Shown: positions 1-9,154, counted from the first letter of the stretch. The stretch is 64,000 nucleotides of DNA from Stenotrophomonas sp. ISL-67 (GCF_018612915.1 NZ_JAGGRL010000001.1:372001-436000); one strand, 5' to 3'. Made by a program: numbers and translations. The notes: a model not told the origin generated them from the letters alone.

Positions 1-1494
1 CCGGAGAAGGGCTACTACTTCGATGCATCGCAGGCCAAGATCCGCGATGCCTACGTGGCCTATATCGAACAGGCGTTGACCCTGTCCGGCGTGGATGCCG
101 CGCAGGCCAAGACCGACGCCAAGGCGGTGATGGACTTCGAAACCCGCCTGGCCAAGGCGTCGCTGTCGCGCATCGAACTGCGTGATCCGGCCAAGCGCTA
201 CAACCCGGTCAGTGCTGCGGAAGCCGACAAGCTCACCCCGAACTTCAGCTGGACCGCGCTGTTCGACACGCTGAAGGTACCGGCCGCGCAGAAGTTCTCG
301 CTGGCCCAGCCGGCCTTCTTCGGCGAAGTGGACAAGATGCTCACCGAGGTGCCCGCTTCAACCTGGCAGGCCTACCTGCGCTTCCACACCGTCGATGATG
401 CCGCCCCGTACCTGAGCAGCGCCTTCGAGAAGGCCAACTTCGATTTCTACGGCACCACCCTGCGTGGCCAGAAGGAAATGCAGCCGCGCTGGAAGCGCGT
501 GCTGGAGTCGGTCAACACCTCGATCGGCGAAGGCCTGGGCCAGCTGTACGTGGACGCGGTGTTCCCGGCCGAGTCCAAGGAACAGATGCAACACCTGGTC
601 GAGAATCTCTCGGTGGCGCTGAAGGCGCGCCTGGAGAAGCTGGAATGGATGGGCGAAGACACCCGCAGGAAGGCGCTGGAGAAGTGGGCCAGCTTCACCC
701 CGAAGATCGGCTACCCGGACAAGTGGCGCGACTGGTCGGGCTTTGAGACCAACGCCGACAGCTACCTGGGCAACATGCAGGCCGCGCGCGCGTTCAACTA
801 CCGCTATACGCTCGACAAGATCGGCAAGCCGGTCGACAAGACCGAGTGGGGCATGACCCCGCAGACCGTCAACGCCTACTACAACGCGACCAAGAACGAG
901 ATCGTGTTCCCGGCGGCGATCCTGCAGGCGCCCTTCTTCGACGCCAAGGCCGATCCGGCGCTGAACTACGGTGGCATCGGTGCGGTGATCGGCCACGAAA
1001 TGATGCACGGCTACGATGATTCGGGCAGCCAGTTCGCCGCCAACGGCAACTTCGACAACTGGTGGACCGACAGCGACCGCAAGGCCTTCACCGGCCGCAC
1101 CGACCAGCTGGTGGCACAGTTCGATGGCTATGAATCGCTGCCGGGGGTGAACGTGAAGGGCAAGCTGACCCTGGGCGAAAACATCGGCGACCTGGGCGGT
1201 TTGACCGTGGCCTATGACGCGCTGCAGATGGCGTTGAAGGAGAACCCCAAGGCCAATGTCGCCGTTGACGGCCACAGCCAGGACCAGCGCTTCTTCATGA
1301 ACTGGGCCACCGTGTGGCGCCGCAACTTCACCGACGGTGAGCTGCGCGTGCGTTTGAACACCGACCCGCATGCCCCGGCCAACTTCCGTGCCAACGGTGC
1401 GCCGTCGAACATGCCGGCGTTCGCGCAGGCGTTCGAGTGCAAGCCGGGCGACGCGATGGTGCGCGCCGACGACAAGCGCGTGGTGATCTGGTAA
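1..1494 (+). CDS. M13 family zinc metallopeptidase (neprilysin/PepO-like), 5' end outside window
   Basis: This is the C-terminal 497 residues of a neprilysin-type endopeptidase that cleaves peptides outside the cytoplasm. The frame is open from base 1, so the real start lies upstream; the GTG at 55 is only an internal valine. The zinc motif HEMMH (HExxH, first His codon at 994) is followed 61 codons later by the ENIGDLGG motif, whose Glu codon at 1177 is the third zinc ligand of M13 peptidases. An NAYYN segment (near 870-885) lines the family's substrate cleft, and the protein ends in the expected Cys...VVIW tail. Signal peptide and localisation cannot be judged because the N-terminus is missing. 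It converges on mfd, with a terminator and a REP pair between them. Confidence 0.93.
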   Translation, partial: PEKGYYFDASQAKIRDAYVAYIEQALTLSGVDAAQAKTDAKAVMDFETRLAKASLSRIELRDPAKRYNPVSAAEADKLTPNFSWTALFDTLKVPAAQKFSLAQPAFFGEVDKMLTEVPASTWQAYLRFHTVDDAAPYLSSAFEKANFDFYGTTLRGQKEMQPRWKRVLESVNTSIGEGLGQLYVDAVFPAESKEQMQHLVENLSVALKARLEKLEWMGEDTRRKALEKWASFTPKIGYPDKWRDWSGFETNADSYLGNMQAARAFNYRYTLDKIGKPVDKTEWGMTPQTVNAYYNATKNEIVFPAAILQAPFFDAKADPALNYGGIGAVIGHEMMHGYDDSGSQFAANGNFDNWWTDSDRKAFTGRTDQLVAQFDGYESLPGVNVKGKLTLGENIGDLGGLTVAYDALQMALKENPKANVAVDGHSQDQRFFMNWATVWRRNFTDGELRVRLNTDPHAPANFRANGAPSNMPAFAQAFECKPGDAMVRADDKRVVIW

Positions 1495-1518
1495 CGGTTT
1501 GATTCATCTGCGAACAAG

Positions 1519-1542
1519 AAGGCCCGGCAACTGCCGGGCCTT
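1519..1542 (+). terminator. Rho-independent-type hairpin after the M13 peptidase
   Basis: A perfect 11-bp stem (AAGGCCCGGCA pairing with TGCCGGGCCTT) with a very short loop lies 25 bases past the stop codon. The T-run after it is short, so termination strength is uncertain. Confidence 0.6.
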
Positions 1543-1563
1543 CCTGTATCCGACACTGCGTGG

Positions 1564-1626
1564 GCCGGGCAGAGCCCGGCGCTACCGGTGGTGGGTTGCC
1601 TGCGGTAGCGCCGGCCGTTGGCCGGC
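1564..1626. repeat. Inverted pair of GTAG-headed REP palindromes
   Basis: Two palindromes face each other: 1564-1585 (ends GCTAC) and 1605-1626 (begins GTAGC), each with a GC-rich stem of about 9 bp. The tetranucleotide GTAG head is the hallmark of the SMAG/REP-type repeats of Stenotrophomonas. The pair lies between the convergent M13 peptidase and mfd genes. Confidence 0.8.
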
Positions 1627-1649
1627 CCAGGCGGTGCGGGTTGCGCGCG

Positions 1650-4600
1650 TTATCCAGGGGTCAACGTCGTCAACAACGCCTTTGCCGCATTGAACCGGTC
1701 CTCCGGCAGCGGCAACGGCACCTTGATCCGCAGCTTGTCCGGCCCATCCATCATGTACAGCTTGGGCTGCTTCTGGATCATCTGGATCACCGCCATCGGG
1801 TCGATGGACGGCTTGGCCTCGAACACGATGCGGCCGCCGTTCTCGCCCAGTTCCAGCTTGCGGATGCCCAACGCATTGCACTGCAGTTTCAGCTCTGCCA
1901 CTGCGAACAGATGCTTGGCGGCATCGGGCAGCAGGCCGAAGCGGTCGATCATCTCCACCTGCAGTTCGCGCAGCTCGCCACTGTCGCGCGCGCTGCTGAT
2001 CCGTTTGTACAGGGTCAGGCGGGTGTGCACGTCGGGCAGGTAGTCGTCCGGGATCAACGCCGGCACATGCAGTTCCACTTCGGCGCCGCGCACTTCCTCG
2101 CCCGAATCCAGGTCGGGCAGCTTGCCCAACCGGATGCTGCGCACCGCGCGTTCGAGCAGTTCGGTGTACAGGCTGAATCCCACCTCGGCCATCTGTCCGC
2201 TCTGGTCTTCGCCCAGCAGCTCGCCGGCGCCACGGATTTCCAGGTCGTGGGTGGCCAGGGTGAAGCCGGCGCCGAGCTCGTCCATGGAGGCGATCGCTTC
2301 CAGGCGCTTCTCGGCATCGGGGGTCATCGAGCGCTTGTCCGGCACCACCAGATACGCATACGCGCGGTGGTGCGAGCGACCGACGCGGCCACGCAGCTGG
2401 TGCAGCTGGGCCAGGCCGAAACGATCGGCGCGGTTGATGATGATGGTGTTGGCGTTGGGGATGTCGATGCCCGATTCGATGATCGTGGTCGACAGCAGTA
2501 CGTTGTAGCGCTGCTTCTGGAAATCCAGCATCACCCGTTCCAGCTCGCGTTCGGGCATCTGGCCGTGGGCGATGCCAATGCGTGCTTCAGGCACCAGCTC
2601 GGCCAGGTCGCGTTGCATGCGGCCGATGCTTTCCACGTCGTTGTGCAGGAAGTACAGCTGGCCACCGCGCGCCAGTTCGCGCTGGAATGCTTCGCGCAGC
2701 AGTGCGTTGTCCCATGCGGTGATGAAGGTCTGCACCGCCAGCCGGTTCGGCGGCGGGGTGGCGATGATCGACAGGTCGCGCAGGCCGGCCATGGCCATGT
2801 TGAGCGTGCGCGGAATCGGTGTGGCGGTGAGCGTCAGCAGGTGCACGTTGGCGCGCATCGCCTTCAGCGCTTCCTTCTGGCGCACGCCGAAACGCTGCTC
2901 CTCGTCCACCACCACCAGGCCCAGATCCTTGAACTTCATGTCCGGCTGCAGCAGGCGGTGGGTGCCGATGATGACGTCGATGGTGCCGGCAGCCACCTTC
3001 TCCAGCTCGGCCTTGATCTCCTTGGTGCTCTTGAAGCGCGACAGCACTTCAACCTTGAGTGGCCAGTCGGCGAAGCGGTCGCGGAAATTGCGGTAGTGCT
3101 GTTCGGCCAGCAGGGTGGTCGGCACCAGCACGGCGACCTGCTTGCCGGCGCTGGCGGCGGCGAAGGCGGCGCGTACGGCCACCTCGGTCTTGCCGAAGCC
3201 CACGTCGCCGCAGACCACGCGGTCCATCGGCTGGCTGCTGGCCAGGTCGCGCAGGGTGGCGTCGATGGCGGCGAGCTGGTCGGGGGTTTCCTCGAACGGG
3301 AAGCCGGCCGCGAATGGCTCGTACATCGCGCGGTCCACCTGCAGCGCCAGACCGGCACGCGCGCGGCGACGGGCCTGGATCTCCAGCAGTTCGGCGGCCA
3401 CGTCGCGGACCTTTTCGGCCGCCCGGCGCTTGGCCTTGCTCCACTGTTCGCCACCGAGCGAATGCAGCGGCGCGGTTTCCGGCGAGGCGCCGGAGTAGCG
3501 GCTGATCAGGTGCAACTGGGCCACCGGCACGTACAGCCGGTCGCCCTTGGCGTACTCGATTTCCAGGAACTCCCCAGGCATGCCGCCAGCATCGAGCACG
3601 ATCAGCCCGCGGTAGCGGCCCACGCCGTGGTCTTCATGGACGATCGGCGCGCCTTCGGTCAGCTCGCCCAGGTCGCGGATGATCGCTTCGGGTTCGCGCC
3701 CGACGCGGCGGCTGCGCCGGGTCGTGCCGGCGCGCTCGGGGAACAGCTGGCGTTCGGTCAGCACCGCCAGCGGCGGTGCGTCCAGCGCGAAGCCGTCTTC
3801 CAGCGGCGCCACGGTGATGGCGAAACGCAGGGTCGCGTCGGCCAGGAACGTTGGCAGGTCGGCCACCACCGGCGGCTTCAGCTCCGCCGCCAGCAGCACT
3901 TCCAGCAACGCTTCGCGGCGTCCCGGTGAATCGGCGGCAATCAACACCCGGCCGGGGTAATGACCGAGGAACGACTTCAGTGCTTCACCCGCAGGTGCAT
4001 CGCGCGCGGCCACCGGCAGCGGCGGCAGCGGCTGGTCGCCCAGCGGTTTGGCTTCGTCGACGCGCGGGTGGTCGGCGCTCCAGACCTCGACGCGGGGCAG
4101 CGTGTTCAAGCGCGCGCTGAGCCCTTCGGGGCTGAGGTACAGTTCGGTGGGCGCCAGCAGCGGTCGCTCCACGTCGTGGCGGCGCTGTTCAAAGCGGTTC
4201 TGGGTCTGCGCCCAGAACGAAGCGGCCGCTTCACCCACGCCTGGCGCGATCACCGGCAGTGCGTTGGGTTGCAGGTAGTCGAACAGCGTGGCCGTCCCGT
4301 CGAAGAACAACGGCAGGTAATACTCCACCCCGGCCGGTGCCAGCCCGGATTTGAGATCCTGGTACAGCGCACTGCGGCGGGTATCCACGTCGAAGCGCTC
4401 GCGCAGGGTGGCCAGCACCCGCGACACGCTCAGCTCGTCCAGCGGCACTTCGCGGCCGGGCAGCATGCGAATGGCATCGACCTTGTCCAGCGAACGCTGG
4501 CTTTCCGGATCGAACGCGCGGATCGAGTCGATGTCCTCATCGAGCAGCTCGATCCGCAGCGGCGCCTCGGCGCCCATCGGGAACACGTCGAGCAGGCCAC

Positions 4601-5117
4601 CGCGTACCGCGAAATCGCCCGGGTCCATCACCTGCGGCACATTGCGGTAGGCGGCGGCCTCCAGCCGGCGTTTCTCCGCATCCAGGTCCAGGCGCTGGCC
4701 GACCTTCAGGTCGAAACTGCCGCCGATGATGTATTTGAGCGGTGCCAACTGCTGCAGCAGCGTCTGCACCGGCACCACCACGATGCCGCGGCGCAGTGTG
4801 GGCAGCTGGTGCAGGGCCGCCAGGCGCTGCGAAATGATGTCCGGGTGCGGGCTGAACGCGTCGTAGGGCAGCGTTTCCCAATCCGGGAACGCCACCACCG
4901 GCAGATCCGATGCGCTGCCCAGCAGGGTGCGCAGGTCGGACTCGACCTGATTGGCGCCGTGGTTGTCGCGCGCGATGACCAGCAGCGGCCCGTCATGGGC
5001 CTCTGCGGCACGGGCGATGTACCACGCCAGCGCGGTCGGCGATGCAGGAGCGCGCCACCAGGCGCGGAGCTGGCCGGAACGGGGCAGCGGCGGTACGGGG
5101 GATGAGGTGCGTGACAT
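1650..5117 (-). CDS. mfd: Transcription-repair coupling factor Mfd
   Basis: A 1155-residue ATP-dependent translocase that removes RNA polymerase stalled at DNA lesions and recruits UvrA. Length matches the family (E. coli about 1148). The N-terminal UvrB-homology region starts near residue 30. The RNA polymerase-interacting region follows mid-protein (EFLEIEYAKGDRLYVPVAQL, near 520-540). The RecG-like motor has Walker A GDVGFGKTE at about residue 636, Walker B DEEQRFGVRQ, LTATPIPRTL, and QLHQLRGRVGRS in helicase lobe 2. The C-terminus carries the TRCF domain that masks the UvrA-binding surface. The ATG at 5117 gives the family N-terminus. It is transcribed alone, away from the 480-base non-coding stretch. 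Confidence 0.98.
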   Translation of the reverse strand: MSRTSSPVPPLPRSGQLRAWWRAPASPTALAWYIARAAEAHDGPLLVIARDNHGANQVESDLRTLLGSASDLPVVAFPDWETLPYDAFSPHPDIISQRLAALHQLPTLRRGIVVVPVQTLLQQLAPLKYIIGGSFDLKVGQRLDLDAEKRRLEAAAYRNVPQVMDPGDFAVRGGLLDVFPMGAEAPLRIELLDEDIDSIRAFDPESQRSLDKVDAIRMLPGREVPLDELSVSRVLATLRERFDVDTRRSALYQDLKSGLAPAGVEYYLPLFFDGTATLFDYLQPNALPVIAPGVGEAAASFWAQTQNRFEQRRHDVERPLLAPTELYLSPEGLSARLNTLPRVEVWSADHPRVDEAKPLGDQPLPPLPVAARDAPAGEALKSFLGHYPGRVLIAADSPGRREALLEVLLAAELKPPVVADLPTFLADATLRFAITVAPLEDGFALDAPPLAVLTERQLFPERAGTTRRSRRVGREPEAIIRDLGELTEGAPIVHEDHGVGRYRGLIVLDAGGMPGEFLEIEYAKGDRLYVPVAQLHLISRYSGASPETAPLHSLGGEQWSKAKRRAAEKVRDVAAELLEIQARRRARAGLALQVDRAMYEPFAAGFPFEETPDQLAAIDATLRDLASSQPMDRVVCGDVGFGKTEVAVRAAFAAASAGKQVAVLVPTTLLAEQHYRNFRDRFADWPLKVEVLSRFKSTKEIKAELEKVAAGTIDVIIGTHRLLQPDMKFKDLGLVVVDEEQRFGVRQKEALKAMRANVHLLTLTATPIPRTLNMAMAGLRDLSIIATPPPNRLAVQTFITAWDNALLREAFQRELARGGQLYFLHNDVESIGRMQRDLAELVPEARIGIAHGQMPERELERVMLDFQKQRYNVLLSTTIIESGIDIPNANTIIINRADRFGLAQLHQLRGRVGRSHHRAYAYLVVPDKRSMTPDAEKRLEAIASMDELGAGFTLATHDLEIRGAGELLGEDQSGQMAEVGFSLYTELLERAVRSIRLGKLPDLDSGEEVRGAEVELHVPALIPDDYLPDVHTRLTLYKRISSARDSGELRELQVEMIDRFGLLPDAAKHLFAVAELKLQCNALGIRKLELGENGGRIVFEAKPSIDPMAVIQMIQKQPKLYMMDGPDKLRIKVPLPLPEDRFNAAKALLTTLTPG

Positions 5118-5596
5118 GAACCGCCGATTTTACCAGACCGGCCGCGTGATGAACGCTGTGGAGTGCCTCCGGCCCACGTGGCCTGGACAAACGGGGCTGT
5201 CCATTGGGTGGAAGTGACCTGGCAGTTGGCGGCGTCCCGCCAAGCTGGGCGACCTCAGGGTCCAGGCCACCGGCAGGGGGCGAGATTCGAGGCGGTGCTG
5301 CGCTGGCGATTGAAGCTATGAATCGAATAAAACAAATGTATTAAAAATGCGCCGCATGATTTGTTGGTAGCGTGACGCGCTGCTCATATCTCAACCTGCT
5401 TGAAGTTGCCAGATACGACATCCGATTGCGGCGTGTGTTTCTTTCGAGCTCATTTGCGGGCATTAACGACGTGCGTCGTGAATGGCAAGTGTAAATCGAG
5501 GTGATTGCGTCATCATCAATGCTCTACGTTGTGACCACAAAAACGTCATGGATACGTCACCACCATGACGCCTCCACAACGAAAGAGGGTCACCCG
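5118..5596. other. 479-base intergenic stretch between mfd and the DJ-1-like gene
   Basis: No credible coding frame is seen. It holds a small hairpin (TTGGCGG / CCGCCAA, 5226-5243), a locally AT-rich segment around 5320-5370 unlike the GC-rich surroundings, and an 8+8 inverted repeat near its right end. It must contain the promoters for the divergent mfd and DJ-1-like genes, but I could not assign -35/-10 boxes with confidence. Confidence 0.6.
5544..5570. promoter_or_regulatory. Inverted repeat in the leader of the DJ-1-like gene, possible operator
   Basis: CGTCATGG (5544-5551) and CCATGACG (5563-5570) are perfect complements separated by 11 bases, ending 26 bases before the ATG at 5597. The position suits a repressor site or an mRNA hairpin. 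The binding protein is unknown. Confidence 0.4.
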
Positions 5597-6112
5597 ATGC
5601 AGAACCGCCTCAAGGGCAAACACATCGCGTTCATCGCCGGTCACGGCGTCGAGCATTCGCATCTTGCCAAGCCGATGCAGGAGTTGCGCGGCATGGGCGC
5701 GCAGATAAGTGTCGTTGCGACAAGCCCTGACCTGCTCGTCACCGACACCAAGGAGACGTACAAGGTCGACACGGCACTGGCGGCTGCCGATCACACGAAT
5801 TACCACGCAGTGGTGGTCAGTGGCGGCGGCGAAATCGCATCGTTGACGCCGGTGTTGGAGTTCCTGCGCACGATCGAGCGTTCGGGCAAGCCGGTCGGCG
5901 CGACCAGCCAGGGCGTTCCGGTGTTGGTCGCGGCCGAGCTGGTCAAAGACCGCAAGGCCACGTCCGACCCCAAGCACCAGACGCTGGTGGCCGCGGCAGG
6001 TGGTACTTGGGTGGATCGTGAGGTCGTCGTGGACGATCTCATCATCACCAGCAGGCACACCAAGGATCTTCCCGCGTTCAGCGAAGCGCTCGCCGTCGCG
6101 TTGGTGGACTGA
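5597..6112 (+). CDS. DJ-1/PfpI superfamily protein lacking the nucleophilic cysteine
   Basis: A 171-residue protein of the DJ-1/PfpI (YhbO-like) class-I glutamine amidotransferase fold. Homologues act as proteases, chaperones or deglycases using a Cys-His pair at a nucleophile elbow, normally A-x-C-H-G. Here the elbow reads GATSQGVPV, so Ser and Gln stand where Cys and His are expected. The acidic residue in the GVEHSHL segment and the EVVVDDLIITSR stretch near the end fit the fold. The ATG at 5597 is chosen because GAAAGAGGG lies 7 bases upstream and because it gives the family N-terminus; the frame is open for 32 codons further 5'. Enzymatic activity is doubtful given the substitutions. Confidence 0.82.
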   Translation: MQNRLKGKHIAFIAGHGVEHSHLAKPMQELRGMGAQISVVATSPDLLVTDTKETYKVDTALAAADHTNYHAVVVSGGGEIASLTPVLEFLRTIERSGKPVGATSQGVPVLVAAELVKDRKATSDPKHQTLVAAAGGTWVDREVVVDDLIITSRHTKDLPAFSEALAVALVD

Positions 6113-6306
6113 CCCGCAGTTGCAGTAAGGGTGCGCGGTACCGGGCGCGGTGCCTGGTATCGCGTACTTCTGCGCGGCGGTGGCGTCCTGCGCGCTCGGA
6201 ACAGATCTACGGCCCGTCACATCGAATGCCTGCGCAATGTCTCCCCCGTCATTGCAGGGAGCGGTGGGGCGGGCCACCTGCCAGATTTTTGATGGAGATG
6301 ATCCTG

Positions 6307-6885
6307 ATGACAGTAGTCGGGACCTTGATTGAGGACGTCGCGCGGGTGTCCGGATTGGGCGACAAGGCCGGAACGCTCATTGGTGTCCTGGCTGGATTCA
6401 TGTTTGCCGAGCCCGGCGGATTCATGGCGTTTCGGGAGAAATTCTGCGCCATTGGCCTGGGGGATGTGTTCGACTCCTGGATCGGCGGGCACCCCAACAT
6501 GCGTTACACCAACGGCAATGAAATGAAGCACGCGGTTGGGTTCGCCAACATGCGGGTCATCGCGGAGCAGACAGGACTGCCGGAATCCGTGGTTGGGGGC
6601 GTCATGGCGACGGCAGTACCGCTGCTGGTCCGGGCGGTCACGCCCGCTGGCGTACTTCCGGCCTTCCTGCCGGCGGAACTGGAATACCTCGTGCGCGCCA
6701 GTGAGCGGGCGGCGGCTCCCGTAACGCAGGCGTGCGATGCTGCGCGGAGCAGGTTTCCCCGCCGGTGGCGCTGGTTGTTGCCGCTGTCAGCACTGGCGCT
6801 GTTGACCTACTGTGGGTTGCAGGGCCTGGATACCCTGTCGCCAACCTCCGGGCCGGGGAACGACGAGCATTCGCCGGCCGGGTAA
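6307..6885 (+). CDS. YidB/DUF937-like protein with a C-terminal membrane helix
   Basis: A 192-residue protein of unknown function. Its middle (FDSWIGG, then VIAEQTGLPESVVGGVM, then LLVRAVTPAGVLP) resembles the YidB/DUF937 pattern of short helices ending in a TPxGxLP segment. Near the C-terminus, RRWRWLLPLSALALLTYCGL is a positively flanked hydrophobic helix that should anchor it in the inner membrane, followed by a short polar tail. I chose ATG 6307 because GGAG lies 9 bases upstream; ATGs at 6292 and 6298 are alternatives. It converges with the acetyltransferase gene, with only 23 bases between. Confidence 0.65.
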   Translation: MTVVGTLIEDVARVSGLGDKAGTLIGVLAGFMFAEPGGFMAFREKFCAIGLGDVFDSWIGGHPNMRYTNGNEMKHAVGFANMRVIAEQTGLPESVVGGVMATAVPLLVRAVTPAGVLPAFLPAELEYLVRASERAAAPVTQACDAARSRFPRRWRWLLPLSALALLTYCGLQGLDTLSPTSGPGNDEHSPAG

Positions 6886-6908
6886 TGGCCCGGTATGCGC
6901 GGCAAGTG

Positions 6909-7460
6909 TCAGCGCTCGGGGTCCAGCTCCAGCTCCATGCGTAACAGCCCCGGCGTGCCCTGCGGGTGAGGTACCGCCTTGAAGCCCAGCGACGCGGCCA
7001 GCTGCTTCATCGGTTCGTTTTCTTCAAGCACGTCGCCGTACAGGCGGTCGAGATACTTGCCGCGGCCCCACTTTACCAGCTTGCGCATCAACTGCCGGCC
7101 CAGGCCCTGGCCGATCAGGAACCGGCTGATCAGGATGGCGTACTCCGCTTCGCGGGTGCCCGGGTTGATGGACGCGCGCGCAATGGCCCCGACCACCGCC
7201 TCACCGGCCTGCTGGTTCTCTGCGGCAACCAGCACGATCTCGGTCTTGGCGTTGGGATGGGTCAGCCGTTGCAGCGCTATGTCGGACAGCTCGGTGACGG
7301 ATTGCAGCAGGCGGTCGCGGATTTCTTCCGGCCCGAACAGGCTGAAGGCGGCCTGCAAGGGTGCGCCGTCCTCGGGACGGATCGGGCGGATCAGCAGTTC
7401 ATGGCCGCTGGGCGCCTTGAAAATTTCGTGCCAGGGCGGCATGCGATTACGGGTAGCCAT
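6909..7460 (-). CDS. GNAT family N-acetyltransferase
   Basis: A 183-residue acetyltransferase of the GNAT fold, which transfers acetyl from acetyl-CoA to an amine. It opens with a LLIRPIRPEDGAPL segment typical of GNAT beta-1/alpha-1. The acetyl-CoA-binding region is AEYAILISRFLIGQGLGRQL, where the Q-x-x-G-x-G/A loop appears as GQGLGRQL. The VLEENEPMKQLAASLGF segment is the usual alpha-4 region. Start ATG 7460 has GGAA 8 bases upstream; an earlier in-frame ATG at 7496 is less likely. The similarity resembles the GNAT domains fused to protein acetyltransferases such as Pat, but this protein is stand-alone. Substrate unknown. Confidence 0.88.
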   Translation of the reverse strand: MATRNRMPPWHEIFKAPSGHELLIRPIRPEDGAPLQAAFSLFGPEEIRDRLLQSVTELSDIALQRLTHPNAKTEIVLVAAENQQAGEAVVGAIARASINPGTREAEYAILISRFLIGQGLGRQLMRKLVKWGRGKYLDRLYGDVLEENEPMKQLAASLGFKAVPHPQGTPGLLRMELELDPER

Positions 7461-7554
7461 ACCGGTGATTCCTTGGTGGTCTTCGGATTCTCGCATCCCG
7501 GGGGGCGCGTTCCGTGAACGAAACGCTCACACCGTTCAGCGGGTGGGCGTGGCG

Positions 7555-8412
7555 TTACTCGGCCTGCTTGAGCCACTGCAGGCGGGTACTGGCGCCGGCT
7601 TCACCCAGGTACTGCTTGAGCGCGGGCATCGCCGGGGCCAGCACCTGGTCGAACTGCCAGGGCGGGTTGAGCAACAGCATGCCACTGCCGTTGAGCCGAA
7701 GGGGAGAGTCGTCGGGCCGAATCAGTAGTTCTACTGTAAGCACCGACTTCACCGGCAGGGCGCAGGCCTTGCGCAGGAAGTGCAGGATCGTGCGGCGCTG
7801 CTTGATCGGGAACCAGATGGCGAAGCTGGCCTGCGGCCAGCGCGCCAGGATCTCGCTGACCGAGGCGAGGATGCGCTGGTACTCGGCATCCTGGCCCTCA
7901 TAGGGCGGGTCGATCAGGACCAGGCCGCGGCCGATCTTCACCCCATTGGCCTTGGGCGGCAGCAGCGCCTTGTTCTGGGCGTAGCCGTCGGCATGCAGCA
8001 CCGCCACCCGGCTGTCGTGGGCGAACAGTGCCTTGAGCGAGGCGGCCTCGGCATCCTGCAGCTCGCACACCGCCATACGGTCCTGCTCGCGCAGGGTCTG
8101 CGCGCTGAGCAGCGGCGAGCCCGGGTAGTTGATCATCGCCCCGACCGGATTGTCGGCCTGCACCGCCTTGAGGTAACGCTCGACCACGGCCGGCAGCCTG
8201 GGCTGGGCCATCAGCCGCATCACCCCTTCCTCCGCCTCCAGGGTCTTGCGGCTTTCCTCGCTGGCCAGCAGGTAGCGGCCAGCGCCGCCATGGGTGTCGA
8301 GCACGAAGAACGGGCTGTCCTTGCGCTTGAAAGTGTCGAGCAGGGCAAGCTGGACGATGTGCTTGAGCACATCGGCGTGGTTGCCGGCGTGGAAGGCGTG
8401 GCGGTAATTCAT
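7555..8412 (-). CDS. rlmJ: 23S rRNA (adenine(2030)-N6)-methyltransferase RlmJ
   Basis: A 285-residue SAM-dependent methyltransferase that modifies A2030 of 23S rRNA. Its N-terminus MNYRHAFHAGNHADVLKH is diagnostic of RlmJ. FVLDTHGGAGRY is the SAM-binding motif I and LIDPPYEG is the catalytic DPPY motif IV of N6-adenine methyltransferases. Length matches E. coli RlmJ (280). The frame extends far upstream but only the ATG at 8412 gives the conserved start. It is divergent from creB, with 45 bases between starts, so the two promoters are adjacent or overlap. Confidence 0.96.
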   Translation of the reverse strand: MNYRHAFHAGNHADVLKHIVQLALLDTFKRKDSPFFVLDTHGGAGRYLLASEESRKTLEAEEGVMRLMAQPRLPAVVERYLKAVQADNPVGAMINYPGSPLLSAQTLREQDRMAVCELQDAEAASLKALFAHDSRVAVLHADGYAQNKALLPPKANGVKIGRGLVLIDPPYEGQDAEYQRILASVSEILARWPQASFAIWFPIKQRRTILHFLRKACALPVKSVLTVELLIRPDDSPLRLNGSGMLLLNPPWQFDQVLAPAMPALKQYLGEAGASTRLQWLKQAE

Positions 8413-8457
8413 CGGCGCAGTGTACGGGGCGGCGGCCCCAGCGGCTATGCTGCGCGC

Positions 8458-9153
8458 ATGAACCGCCCCCTGCACAACGTCCTGGTCGTCGAAGACGAAG
8501 CTGCCATCGCCGATACCGTTCTGTACGCGCTGCGCAGCGAGGGCTACGGGGCACGCCATTGCCTGCTGGGCGGGCACGCGCTGCAGCTGCTGCGCCAGGA
8601 ACCGGTGGACGTGGTGGTGCTGGACGTGGGCCTGCCGGACATGAGTGGCTTCGAGGTGTGCCGCACGCTGCGCACCTTCAGCGATGTGCCGGTGATCTTC
8701 CTGACCGCCCGGAATGATGAAATCGACCGCGTACTGGGCCTGGAGCTGGGCGCGGACGACTACGTGGCCAAGCCGTTCTCGCCGCGCGAGCTGGTGGCGC
8801 GGGTGCGGGCGCGGTTGCGCCGCAGCGGGTCGGCGGCCGAGTCCGAGGCAGTGGGCTGGCAGCCGCACGGCCGCTTCGCGATCGACCGCGAGGGGCGCCG
8901 CATCCGCTTTGACGACCAGGCGCTGGACCTCACCCGCTACGAATACGCGCTGCTGGCCGCGCTGCTGCAGCGCCCCGGCGCGATCCTCAGCCGGGCCCAG
9001 TTGATGGACCGCGGCTGGGACACCAATGCCGACAGCGCCGACCGCACCGTGGACACCCACGTGAAGACCTTGCGTGCCAAGCTGCGTGCCGCCGGCGCCG
9101 ATCCCGACCCGATCCGCACCCACCGCGGCGTGGGTTACGCGCTGGAGGTGTAG
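8458..9153 (+). CDS. creB: Response regulator CreB
   Basis: A 231-residue OmpR/PhoB-class regulator. The receiver domain has the acidic pocket VEDE (residues 11-14), phospho-acceptor Asp56 (VVVLDVGLP), Thr83 and Lys105 (YVAKPF). The winged-helix output domain covers about residues 140-231 and ends RTHRGVGYAL. The creB name rests on the creB-creC-creD order with a linked CreD, and on the LLGGHALQLL and RRIRFDDQALDLTRYEY segments typical of CreB. CreB activates genes carrying tandem TTCAC tags. The stop is one base before the creC start, so translation is probably coupled. Confidence 0.93.
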   Translation: MNRPLHNVLVVEDEAAIADTVLYALRSEGYGARHCLLGGHALQLLRQEPVDVVVLDVGLPDMSGFEVCRTLRTFSDVPVIFLTARNDEIDRVLGLELGADDYVAKPFSPRELVARVRARLRRSGSAAESEAVGWQPHGRFAIDREGRRIRFDDQALDLTRYEYALLAALLQRPGAILSRAQLMDRGWDTNADSADRTVDTHVKTLRAKLRAAGADPDPIRTHRGVGYALEV

Positions 9154-9154
9154 C

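Noticed and set aside
1560..3929. Long plus-strand open frame opposite mfd (789 codons)
   Set aside because: It is antisense to a complete, clearly functional mfd and lacks any recognisable motif; His/Gln/Arg-rich composition is the usual mirror of high-GC third-position bias.
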